Source: Neorhizobium sp. UBA7851 (GTDB taxonomy: Bacteria > Pseudomonadota > Alphaproteobacteria > Rhizobiales > Rhizobiaceae). From it: a DNA stretch of 41,284 nt. Made by a program: the position numbers and the translations under genes. The notes under the pieces were generated by a model that had not been told where the DNA came from, did not search any database, and saw only the letters and a list, made by a program, of their open reading frames with translations. Position 1 is the first letter of the stretch. The number at the start of each line of letters is the position of its first letter. The DNA is taken from contig DLSX01000091.1 of NCBI GenBank assembly GCA_002500765.1, forward strand, positions 312-41,595, read 5' to 3'. Below are positions 24,980-32,533 of the stretch, piece after piece.

Positions 24980-25933
24980 ATGAACAGGATTGCACTTGCC
25001 ATTCACGGTGGCTGCGGTGTCATGGCAAAACTCGACCTGAGCGAAGAAGAATGGGCAGCTGCGCGCGCAGATCTTCACTGCTCGTTGCAGGTGGGCTGGG
25101 CAGTGCTGAGCGCTGGAGGTTCCGCGCTCGATGCGGTTCAGGCGGCTGTGGTCGTGATGGAAGACAGTCCGCATTTCAATGCGGGTTACGGAGCAGCACT
25201 CAATACCGAAGGCGAACATGAGCTCGATGCCTCGATCATGGACGGCCGAACACTGGAAGCCGGTGCCGTGACGCTGGCCCGGCGCATCCGCAATCCCATC
25301 AAGGCGGCGCGCCGGGTGATGGAAAAGGGTGAAGCTGTTCTCCTCGGCGGCGCATCTGCGGACGCGTTTGCGCAGGCCGAAGGCCTAGATATTGTCGAAG
25401 CCGGCTATTTCACCACCGAGCGCCGGGTGAAAGCTCTGGCTGCGATGAAGGCGCATGTCACAGCCGGAACGGCCGTCAAGGCAAGCGAGGCCGAGAAGCA
25501 TGGAACCGTGGGAGCCGTGGCGCTCGATCGCGCGGGCCATCTGGCGGCTGCGACCTCCACCGGTGGTTACAACAACAAGCCGGCCGGACGTATCGGCGAT
25601 ACGCCGATCGTCGGGGCAGGAACATATGCACGCGACGGTCTCTGTGCAGTTTCGGGGACAGGCAAAGGCGAGTTCTTCATTCGCTACGCAATCGGTCACG
25701 AGGTGGCGAGCCGGATAAACTATCTCGGCGAAGATCTGGAAACGGCCGCCAGCAAGGTGATCATGAAGGATTTGAAGCCGTATAATATCGGCGCCGGCCT
25801 GGTTGCCGTTTCAGCTGACGGCTCGATTGCCGCACCTTACAATACGGATGGCATGTTCCGTGGATGGGTGACGCCGGAGGGGCAGTTTTGCATCGCGACG
25901 CACCAGAAAGTCTTCGAAGTTTCAGCAGCCTGA
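24980..25933 (+). CDS. iaaA: Isoaspartyl peptidase / plant-type L-asparaginase (Ntn hydrolase)
   Basis: 317 aa, with GGGAGG upstream of ATG. It is a threonine-type Ntn hydrolase made as a precursor and cleaved between Gly175 and Thr176 (KHGTVGAVALD), giving alpha and beta chains with Thr176 as nucleophile; E. coli IaaA uses Thr179. N-terminal AIHGGCG and NAGYGAALNTEG (67-78), and after the cleavage site STGGYNNKPAGRIGDTPIVGAGTYA and SGTGKGEFFIR, are all conserved in the family. It releases aspartate from beta-aspartyl dipeptides or hydrolyses asparagine. No signal peptide, so cytoplasmic. It follows the peptide-binding protein with only a terminator between, suggesting read-through expression and a role in breaking down the imported compound. 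Confidence 0.92.
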   Translation: MNRIALAIHGGCGVMAKLDLSEEEWAAARADLHCSLQVGWAVLSAGGSALDAVQAAVVVMEDSPHFNAGYGAALNTEGEHELDASIMDGRTLEAGAVTLARRIRNPIKAARRVMEKGEAVLLGGASADAFAQAEGLDIVEAGYFTTERRVKALAAMKAHVTAGTAVKASEAEKHGTVGAVALDRAGHLAAATSTGGYNNKPAGRIGDTPIVGAGTYARDGLCAVSGTGKGEFFIRYAIGHEVASRINYLGEDLETAASKVIMKDLKPYNIGAGLVAVSADGSIAAPYNTDGMFRGWVTPEGQFCIATHQKVFEVSAA

Positions 25934-26036
25934 CGGGACACGGCCGAACGGCAGGTTGTTGAAAGGTTAGCCCAGGACCTGTATCGGTCATTGGTCAGCC
26001 GGCAATCATGTCGGCAAACCGGATCCTCAGGCATCG

Positions 26037-26483
26037 ATGCTGACCAAAAAAGGAAAATACGGGCTCAAGGCGCTTGTCCATCTGGCGCAGATCGAACCTG
26101 GCAAGACCGCATTCGTGAGCGATATTGCCGAGCAGAACAATATTTCCAAGAAATTTCTCGACGCGATCCTCCTGGAATTGCGCAAGGGCGGGATATTGCG
26201 CTCGAAGAAAGGACCTGGAGGTGGTTATGCCTTGTCCAGGCCGGCATCCGAGATCTCCATAGGCGAGGCAGTGAGAATCCTTGACGGCCCGCTCGCGCCG
26301 ATCCTTTGTGCCAGCAAGACGGCCTTCGAGGCCTGCGAGGATTGTAATCACCCGGAAGACTGTCAGGTGCGCCATTCGATGGCGGAGGTGCGTGACGCCA
26401 TTTCAGACGTTCTCGATAACATGACGTTGCAGCAGATGGTTGCGAAACGATCTTCGCTTGAGAAAGAGATTGCCGCCAGCTGA
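26037..26483 (+). CDS. Rrf2-family transcriptional regulator with Fe-S-type cysteines
   Basis: 148 aa. The N-terminal winged helix starts MLTKKGKYGLKALVHLA and contains VSDIAEQNNISKKFLDAILLELRKGGILRSKKGPGGGYAL (about 27-65), the standard Rrf2 DNA-binding region. Four cysteines, Cys91, Cys100, Cys103 and Cys109, fall in the loop where IscR, NsrR and RirA hold three cluster ligands, but with an extra CxxC. A redox- or cluster-sensing regulator is likely. The neighbours are a DUF982 protein and a convergent cystathionine-gamma-synthase-family gene, so control of sulfur amino acid metabolism is one possibility. The 103-bp gap before it holds nothing recognisable. Confidence 0.88.
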   Translation: MLTKKGKYGLKALVHLAQIEPGKTAFVSDIAEQNNISKKFLDAILLELRKGGILRSKKGPGGGYALSRPASEISIGEAVRILDGPLAPILCASKTAFEACEDCNHPEDCQVRHSMAEVRDAISDVLDNMTLQQMVAKRSSLEKEIAAS

Positions 26484-26506
26484 GACAGGCCCGCGAGCCT
26501 GTCTCA
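26481..26506 (+). terminator. 10-bp perfect hairpin at the end of the rrf2-type gene
   Basis: TGAGACAGGC - CCGCGA - GCCTGTCTCA begins in the stop codon of the Rrf2 gene. The stem is perfect over 10 bp, but only AAG follows, no T-tract. It probably protects or ends the transcript. Confidence 0.5.
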
Positions 26507-26609
26507 AGTATCCGAACATCCGATTGAACAGGCCGTCTCTCCAACAGCGCCTCGCCAGCCGCAATGAATCGGGCTAAGAGGCCTGAAACACAGCGATGGA
26601 ACGAGATTG

Positions 26610-26855
26610 ATGAACACGCCCTGGAAAACGCCGGTTGTCGTATCTGTTGGAGAACCACCGGAAGAAACCGTGATCGAGACGACGCAAGGCGCCGCCTGGG
26701 CGATGATAGAGGACTGGCCGACCGAAGACGGCACGTTTCTGGACAAGGCACTGGAAGTCTGCGCCGCGGTGGATGCCGGTCGGAAAAAGCCTGAGGATGC
26801 CCGGCAGGCTTTCGTCGATGCCGCCCGCGAGGCGGGTATCCTAATCCGGGCGTAG
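26610..26855 (+). CDS. DUF982-family small protein
   Basis: 81 aa from ATG 26610 (a TTG directly before it is in frame; a GGAACGAG purine stretch lies upstream). The pattern W..PV.V..G.....V, then AW.MIEDWP...G..LDKALEVC.A.DAG...PEDARQAFVDAAREAGI is that of DUF982, a family with many paralogues in Rhizobium and relatives and no known function. It has no signal peptide or membrane segment. It is convergent with the cystathionine-gamma-synthase-like gene. Confidence 0.75.
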   Translation: MNTPWKTPVVVSVGEPPEETVIETTQGAAWAMIEDWPTEDGTFLDKALEVCAAVDAGRKKPEDARQAFVDAAREAGILIRA

Positions 26856-26893
26856 TTGAGGCCGCATCAACTTTCCAATCCTGGCTTTCGCGC

Positions 26894-28177
26894 TCACGCC
26901 TTGTCCAGTGCCTGAACAAGGTCGGCAATCAGGTCGTCGGGATGCTCGATGCCGATCGACAGCCGGATTGTCGAGTCCAGAACACCGATACGCTGTCGCA
27001 CATCTGTCGGTACCCCGGAATGGGTCATTGTGGCGGGGTGAGAGCCTAGGGATTCCGTACCGCCAAGGCTGACCGCGAGCTTGATGATCTGCAGGGCGTT
27101 GAGGAAACGGAATGCGGCTGGCTGCCCACCTTCTATATCGAACGAAAACGTTGAGCCTGCGCCGCTGCATTGCGAAGCGAATACGCGTCCGACCGCCGAT
27201 TCCGGATCGGCAAAGCCGAGATAGTGAAGCTTGGCGACCTTGGGGTGCTCCTTCAGAAAGTCGGCAATCGCCTTTGCATTGCTGTCCGCGCGTTCCATCC
27301 GGATCTGTAGCGTCTCCAGCGAACGTCCAAGCATCCAGCATGAATGCGGGTCAAGTTGCGTGCCGATCGATCCCCTCAAGGACCGTATCTGGGTGATAAG
27401 GGCCTTACTGCCGAGCGCAGCTCCGGCAATCAGGTCCGAATGGCCGCCCACATATTTCGTCAGGGAATAAAGCGAGATATCGGCGCCATGCTGCAACGGC
27501 CGCTGAAAGACAGGGCCAAGAAGCGTGTTGTCGCAGGCGACGACAGGTGTGTGCCCCTGTTGCTCACCAATCTTGTCGGCGATCCGTCTTACCAGCGCGA
27601 CATCCACGAGGCCATTGGTCGGATTGGCCGGCGTCTCGATCAGGATCACCGAAACCCGCCCCTTTTTCATCGCATCTTCGGCCGCGGCTGCAATCGAACT
27701 TTCATCGACGCCATCGGCAAAACCGACAGCTGCGACGCCGAGGTTGGAGAATGTCCTGGAGAGCAGGGTTTCGCTTCCGCCATAGAGCGGTTGGGAGTGG
27801 AGGATCACATCGCCCGGACGAACGAAAGCAAGCAACGTTGTCGAGATTGCCGCCATGCCCGAGGAAAAGACAGCGCCGCTTTCCGCACGCTCGTAGACGG
27901 CGAGCCGATCCTCGACGATCTCGCTGTTGGGGTGATTGAAGCGCGAATAGACCAGTCCCGCGCCGCGGCCCGCTGGTGGCTCCTTGCGGCCCGACACATA
28001 ATCGAAGAAATCTCGGCCATCCTCTGCCGATTTGAATACGAAGGTGGAGGTCAGGAATACCGGCGGCTTGACCGCGCCTTCGGATAGCTCCGGATCGTAG
28101 CCATAATTCAGCATCTGCGTTTCCGGATGAAGTTCGTGGTTGCCTATGCTGGTTTTTGATGGATGCGGCGAAGTCAT
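26894..28177 (-). CDS. Cystathionine gamma-synthase-family PLP enzyme (Cys/Met metabolism)
   Basis: 427 aa from ATG 28177, with AGGAG 7 nt upstream. Fold-type I PLP features are YSRFNHPN (Tyr78, Arg80), SSGMAA at 105-110, Tyr132 stacking on the cofactor, Asp216 (ACDNTLL) and the PLP lysine Lys241 (YSLTKYVGGHSD), with SLGGTESL and HPATMTHS near the C-terminus. An insert rich in Gly/Pro at about 60-75 marks the alpha/betaproteobacterial subgroup usually named cystathionine gamma-synthase family protein. Reaction could be gamma-synthase, gamma-lyase or methionine gamma-lyase; sequence alone does not decide. It stands alone on this strand, separated from xylH by a terminator. Confidence 0.85.
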   Translation of the reverse strand: MTSPHPSKTSIGNHELHPETQMLNYGYDPELSEGAVKPPVFLTSTFVFKSAEDGRDFFDYVSGRKEPPAGRGAGLVYSRFNHPNSEIVEDRLAVYERAESGAVFSSGMAAISTTLLAFVRPGDVILHSQPLYGGSETLLSRTFSNLGVAAVGFADGVDESSIAAAAEDAMKKGRVSVILIETPANPTNGLVDVALVRRIADKIGEQQGHTPVVACDNTLLGPVFQRPLQHGADISLYSLTKYVGGHSDLIAGAALGSKALITQIRSLRGSIGTQLDPHSCWMLGRSLETLQIRMERADSNAKAIADFLKEHPKVAKLHYLGFADPESAVGRVFASQCSGAGSTFSFDIEGGQPAAFRFLNALQIIKLAVSLGGTESLGSHPATMTHSGVPTDVRQRIGVLDSTIRLSIGIEHPDDLIADLVQALDKA

Positions 28178-28311
28178 GATGTTCTCCTGACACGACTTGG
28201 GCATGGTCATGCGGCCCGGCTTTGCCATTAAATCTGGTGCAATTCGAAGCGGTGGGAAGATGATGCTGCCCGGATCTTTTCCAGAAACTGCGATGTCTGG
28301 CGCTGTGGCTC

Positions 28312-28352
28312 AAATAGAAACCTCTGCCGAACCACGTGAAGTTCGCCAGAGG
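28312..28352 (-). terminator. Intrinsic terminator after xylH
   Basis: On the minus strand a 12-bp arm CCTCTGGCGAAC, 8-nt loop and arm GTTCGGCAGAGG (one mismatch; plus-strand 28321-28352) is followed by TTTCTATTT (28320-28312). It starts 39 bp beyond the xylH stop and closes the xylFGH operon. The rest of the gap 28178-28391 holds only the ribosome site of the downstream PLP-enzyme gene. Confidence 0.8.
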
Positions 28353-28391
28353 CACGCCGCATTCAGTTGCTGGTTTGCGGAGCAAAGGCTT

Positions 28392-29555
28392 TCAGAGGCG
28401 CTTCACGCCGGAAGAAATGATGTCGAGATAGACGGCGATCACAAGAATGATGCCCTTGATGATCTGCTGCCAGAACGTATCGACGCCGAGCATGGACATG
28501 CCGTTGTCGAGGCTCGCCATGATAAGAGCGCCGACAAGTGCCCCGATGACGGAGCCGACGCCGCCGCGCATCGAGGTGCCGCCGATGAAGCAAGACGCGA
28601 TCGCATCCAGTTCACCGCCGAAACCGGCCGATGGTGTGCCGGCGGCAAGCCGGGCAGTCGTAGTCAGCCCGGCCAGAGCCGCCATCAGGCCCATCAAGCC
28701 GAAGACGAACATCTTGACCAGATTGACGTTGACGCCGGACAGGCGGGTGGCCTCCGCGTTCGAGCCGGCAGCATAGATATAGCGGCCGAAGACCGTTCCC
28801 TTCGCGATAATCGTGAAAATACCTAGCACGAAGAGCAGCACGAGAACCGGCACCGGAATGCCCTGATAGGAATTCAGAACCAGCACGAAGCCTAAAATGA
28901 GGATACCGATCCCGACGAGCTTCACCGCTTCCATGGCGGGAGTGGGGACGCGAAGGCTATGCTGGAGACGCTTGCGGCGTGTTCTGAATGCCATGAAGAG
29001 CAGGACAAGGAAAAGCAGGATGGCGCATCCGTTGCCCAGCCAGCCGGGAAGGTAGCCTTGGCCGATATAGCGAAGGCTCGGCGAAACGGGTGCGATCGTA
29101 ATCCCTCCCGTTAGCCCCAGCACGGCACCTCGAAAGGCGAGCTGACCGCCCAGCGTGACGATGAAAGACGGGATGCCGAGATAGGCGGTCAGCCAGCCGT
29201 TCATCAGGCCAAGGGCTGCCCCGGCCAAGAGAACGAAGGATATCGTGCCTGCCAATGGCCAGCCATAGACCGCGTCCAGGATGGCGGCGATGCCGCCGAG
29301 TAGCCCAAGCAGCGAGCCGACCGAAAGATCGATTTCACCTGCCACAATGACGAAAACCATCGCGGCTGCCAGTATCCCCGTGATTGCCATCTGGCGAAGC
29401 AGATTGGAAAAGTTGCGCGCCGTCAGAAACCCGGAAACTCCGGTATCGGTATTATAGGTGAGATATCCGAACAGTAACCAGATCAGGCCGACGACGATCA
29501 GGAGGGCTACGATTTTGTTTTCTGAAAGGAATTTTCGAAGATTTATATTCGTCAT
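28392..29555 (-). CDS. xylH: D-xylose ABC transporter permease
   Basis: 387 aa from ATG 29555, with GAAGG upstream; an in-frame GTG at 29594 that overlaps the xylG stop would add 13 residues. BPD_transp_2 sugar permease with about ten hydrophobic segments. ITGILAAAMVFVIVAGEIDLSVGSLLGL (about 55-82), GIPSFIVTLGGQLAFRG (about 126-142) and the C-terminal GGTSMRGGVGSVIGALVGALIM are family hallmarks. Length is close to E. coli XylH (393 aa). The pore of the xylose importer; follows xylG. Confidence 0.92.
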   Translation of the reverse strand: MTNINLRKFLSENKIVALLIVVGLIWLLFGYLTYNTDTGVSGFLTARNFSNLLRQMAITGILAAAMVFVIVAGEIDLSVGSLLGLLGGIAAILDAVYGWPLAGTISFVLLAGAALGLMNGWLTAYLGIPSFIVTLGGQLAFRGAVLGLTGGITIAPVSPSLRYIGQGYLPGWLGNGCAILLFLVLLFMAFRTRRKRLQHSLRVPTPAMEAVKLVGIGILILGFVLVLNSYQGIPVPVLVLLFVLGIFTIIAKGTVFGRYIYAAGSNAEATRLSGVNVNLVKMFVFGLMGLMAALAGLTTTARLAAGTPSAGFGGELDAIASCFIGGTSMRGGVGSVIGALVGALIMASLDNGMSMLGVDTFWQQIIKGIILVIAVYLDIISSGVKRL

Positions 29556-29590
29556 GTTTAAAGCGCCTTCTACAGCGGTGACCGCAAAAT

Positions 29591-31123
29591 TCACGTCATC
29601 TGCGTGGGCTGGCCCAAAGCCGCAGCCAGCACATGTTCCTGGGTCAGGTTGTCATTGACGAAATCGCCGCGCAGCCGGCCTTCCCCGATAACGAGGACAC
29701 GGTCGGAGATGCCAAGGACTTCGGTCAGTTCCGACGACACCATCAGAACCGCCACACCGGCCTTGGCCAGCGCGAAAATCAGTTTGTAGATTTCATATTT
29801 TGCGCCCACGTCGACACCACGGGTCGGTTCGTCAAGAATGAGAATCCGCGGGTCGGGCAGCATCATCTTGGAGAGCACGGCCTTCTGCTGGTTGCCGCCG
29901 GAAAGAGAGGCAATGGGCAGCATCGGATCGGCTGTCTTGATCTTCAGGCGCAGGATTTCAGCCTGAATTTGCGCAAGTTCCTCATGCTCGTCGATCAGCC
30001 CGAAGGCCGCGAAACGATTGAGCACCGAGATCGTCATGTTGTGGCCGACACCGATGATCGGCAGAATGCCGCTTCGCTTGCGATCTTCCGGCACCATGCA
30101 GATACCGGCCTTGACGGCTTCGCGCGGCGACCGGATGATGATCTCCCGGCCGTCAAGATGGACGCTTCCCCTGTGGTTGCCGGCATAGGCGCCGAACAGG
30201 GTCGAGACCAACTCCGTTCGACCGGCACCGACCAGTCCCGCTATCCCCAGGATCTCGCCCTTGCGGATCTCGAACGAAACATCATCGACCACTTTCCGCT
30301 CGGGATTGGTTATATCCCAGCAGGAGACATTGCGTGCCTCAAGAACGACCTCGCCGATCGCGTGATCTTCCTTTGGATAGAGGTTCTTCATCTCCCGGCC
30401 GACCATCATCGTTACGATGCTCGCGGTCGTCAGCTCGCTGATTGGACGTGTGCCGATATGCGTCCCGTCGCGGATGACCGTGACGGTGTCCGAAATCTCG
30501 GCCACTTCCTCGAGCTTGTGAGAGATGTAGACACAGGCCAGCCCCCCCGCCTTCAAACTCTTGATCAGATCGAGCAGGGTTCTGATTTCCGTGGCGGTCA
30601 ATGCTGACGTCGGCTCATCGAGGATCAGCAATTTGGCGTTCTTGTTGAGCGCCTTGGCGATTTCAATGAGCTGCTGTTTGCCGCCGGAGTAATTGAGAAC
30701 AGGCATTGCCGGATTGATGTCATGGACATTCAGCTTGGCAAGCAGTTCCTGCGCCCGCGCATTCATCGCATCGTAATCCAGAAAACCGTGGCTGCTGATC
30801 TCCGACCCGAGAAAGATGTTTTCAGCCACCGACAGATGCGGGACCATCATCAGTTCCTGGTGGATGATGGCGATGCCGACCTTTTCCGTCTCGCGGATGG
30901 ATGAGGCTTTCAGTTCGTGCCCCTCCCACAGGATTTCGCCCTCCCAGGTGCCATGGGGATAGACCGCGGACAGAACCTTCATCAGGGTCGATTTTCCGGC
31001 CCCGTTCTCACCGCAGAGGCCGACGCACTCTCCACGGCGAACCTTAAGATGAATTCCATCCAGAGCCTTCACGCCCGAAAAGCTCTTGGAGATATTCTTC
31101 ATTTCGAGAAGAAATTCACTCAT
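29591..31123 (-). CDS. xylG: D-xylose ABC transporter ATPase (two-domain)
   Basis: 510 aa with two nucleotide-binding domains, as in all CUT2 sugar importers (E. coli XylG 513 aa). Domain 1: GENGAGKSTLMKVLSAVYPHG (about 38-58), signature NYSGGKQQLIEIAKAL near 146 and LLILDEPTSALT. Domain 2: the degenerate Walker A GLVGAGRTELVSTLFG near 295, signature LSGGNQQKAVLSKMM near 405 and ILILDEPTRGVDVG. The YPHGTWEGEI motif is typical of XylG as opposed to RbsA. It lies between xylF (62-bp gap with a hairpin) and xylH. Confidence 0.93.
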   Translation of the reverse strand: MSEFLLEMKNISKSFSGVKALDGIHLKVRRGECVGLCGENGAGKSTLMKVLSAVYPHGTWEGEILWEGHELKASSIRETEKVGIAIIHQELMMVPHLSVAENIFLGSEISSHGFLDYDAMNARAQELLAKLNVHDINPAMPVLNYSGGKQQLIEIAKALNKNAKLLILDEPTSALTATEIRTLLDLIKSLKAGGLACVYISHKLEEVAEISDTVTVIRDGTHIGTRPISELTTASIVTMMVGREMKNLYPKEDHAIGEVVLEARNVSCWDITNPERKVVDDVSFEIRKGEILGIAGLVGAGRTELVSTLFGAYAGNHRGSVHLDGREIIIRSPREAVKAGICMVPEDRKRSGILPIIGVGHNMTISVLNRFAAFGLIDEHEELAQIQAEILRLKIKTADPMLPIASLSGGNQQKAVLSKMMLPDPRILILDEPTRGVDVGAKYEIYKLIFALAKAGVAVLMVSSELTEVLGISDRVLVIGEGRLRGDFVNDNLTQEHVLAAALGQPTQMT

Positions 31124-31134
31124 CGTACCCTCGT

Positions 31135-31159
31135 AATGGTTGAAGGCCCCGGAACCATT
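31135..31159 (-). repeat. Hairpin between xylF and xylG
   Basis: AATGGTT - 11 nt - AACCATT is a perfect 7-bp stem. An alternative stem GGCCC / GGGCC shares the loop, so the two cannot form together. Position directly after the binding-protein gene is typical of elements that stabilise its mRNA against the less abundant ATPase/permease message. Confidence 0.5.
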
Positions 31160-31185
31160 GATGATCCCAGGGCCGTTCGCCTCGT

Positions 31186-32202
31186 TTACTTCAGGCCGAT
31201 CTGTTCCTTGGTGTAGAACCCATCCTTCACATAGACGTCGATATTTTCCCTGGTGACGGCGGTTGGCGTCAGCAACAGGGTATCCACGTCCTTGGTCCCG
31301 TTGTTGATCTTCGAATTGAATGCCGGTTTTTCACCCTTGACCATCTGCACCGTGAGCTTTGCAGCTTCGGATGCGATCAACTTCAGCGGTTTGTAGACGG
31401 TAACGGTCTGGGTGCCGTCGAGCAGTCGCTTGACGGCAGCGAGGTCGGAGTCCTGTCCGGAAACCGCGGTCTTGCCGGCAAGGTTCTGGGCGGCGAGTGC
31501 TTGGATCGCGCCGCCGGCAGTGCCGTCATTGGAGGCGACCACGGCATCGATCTTGTTGTCTGCAGCCGTCAGCGCGTTTTCCATGATCGAGAGCGCTTCG
31601 GTCGGGCTCCATTCCTTGACCCACTGGGAGCCGACGATCTTCACCTTGCCGGCATCCACGGCCGCTTTCAGGGCTTTTTCCTGGCCGGCGCGCAGATATT
31701 TGGCGTTGTTGTCGGTCGGTGAGCCGCCGAGAAGATAATAGTTGCCCTCGGGTTTTACCTTCAAAACGTTCTCGGCCTGCATGTAGCCAACCCGTTCGTT
31801 GTCGAACGAGATATAGGCATCGACATCGGCATTGAGGATCAGGCGGTCATAGGCCAGAACCTTGATGCCCGATGCTTTTGCATCGGCCACCACGGCATCA
31901 AAGACCTTGGAGTTCATCGGAACGATGACGATGGCATCGACGCCTTGGGCGATCAGGTTTTCGACCTGCTTGACCTGCTTTTCCTCGTTGCCATCGGCAG
32001 ATTGGACGCTGACCTTTGCGCCGAGGCTTTCTGCGGCAGCGGTGAAATAATCGCGGTCGCGCACCCAGCGTTCGACGCGCAGGTCGTCGATTGAAAAGCC
32101 GATCACCGGCTTGTCGGGAGATGCATTCGCCACGCCGGTGGTGGCATGGAAACCGGCCGCGATGCCGAACGCCGCAGTCGTGAACAAAAGAAATTTCTTC
32201 AT
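31186..32202 (-). CDS. xylF: D-xylose periplasmic binding protein
   Basis: 338 aa from ATG 32202, with GAGGAGG upstream. Signal peptide of about 27 residues ends in VANA-SP. The mature protein starts with IGFSIDDLRVERWVRDRDYF, the XylF-specific segment (E. coli has DLRLERWQKDRD), followed by VQSADGNEEKQVKQVENLIAQGVDAIVIVP. DNERVGYMQAE, LLGGSPTDNNA, ASNDGTAGGAIQAL and VSGQDSDLAAVKRLLDGTQT also match. It delivers D-xylose to XylGH. Confidence 0.95.
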   Translation of the reverse strand: MKKFLLFTTAAFGIAAGFHATTGVANASPDKPVIGFSIDDLRVERWVRDRDYFTAAAESLGAKVSVQSADGNEEKQVKQVENLIAQGVDAIVIVPMNSKVFDAVVADAKASGIKVLAYDRLILNADVDAYISFDNERVGYMQAENVLKVKPEGNYYLLGGSPTDNNAKYLRAGQEKALKAAVDAGKVKIVGSQWVKEWSPTEALSIMENALTAADNKIDAVVASNDGTAGGAIQALAAQNLAGKTAVSGQDSDLAAVKRLLDGTQTVTVYKPLKLIASEAAKLTVQMVKGEKPAFNSKINNGTKDVDTLLLTPTAVTRENIDVYVKDGFYTKEQIGLK

Positions 32203-32255
32203 AACTCAAACCTCCTCTTTGATGGCGGCCGTAACCGGCGCGCTTTTCAACACCA

Positions 32256-32270
32256 GTGCTCGGTGAGCAC
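32256..32270. promoter_or_regulatory. Perfect 15-bp palindrome in the xylF upstream region
   Basis: GTGCTC - GGT - GAGCAC lies 54-68 bp before the xylF ATG, where an operator or the start of the leader would sit. It belongs to the 331-bp gap 32203-32533 between xylR and xylF, which holds no convincing gene. Confidence 0.45.
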
Positions 32271-32306
32271 AGGTCCGCAGCCGGAGGAATGCTCCGTTGC
32301 GGTTGT

Positions 32307-32392
32307 TGCCTCTTGATATGGCGTGTAGCCGCCTCCGTAACTTTTCCGCGAAGATGCGGCAGTTACCTCCTCAAGAGGCATTTGATACGGCG
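32307..32392. promoter_or_regulatory. Nested inverted and direct repeats upstream of xylF
   Basis: Outer 10-bp perfect arms TGCCTCTTGA (32307-32316) and TCAAGAGGCA (32371-32380) enclose GTAACT / AGTTAC (32337-32342, 32361-32366) and CCGC / GCGG (32346-32349, 32356-32359). Two direct copies of TTGATAyGGCG start at 32313 and 32382, each touching an outer arm. Direct repeats suit an AraC-type activator such as the adjacent XylR; the nested stems could instead fold in a leader RNA. A further dyad, ATAGG-CAAA-CCTAT, is at 32498-32511. Function is inferred only from position. Confidence 0.45.
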
Positions 32393-32533
32393 CTTTCGGT
32401 GGGTTGCAAGGAGGATGTGATGCACGTACCTCAATCGCGACAATCTATCGCATTCATTAGCCGCAGCGTGTTCAGGAATTGTTTGTTGAGGTGCCGAATA
32501 GGCAAACCTATCATCCGGCTCTGTATTCCTGGC

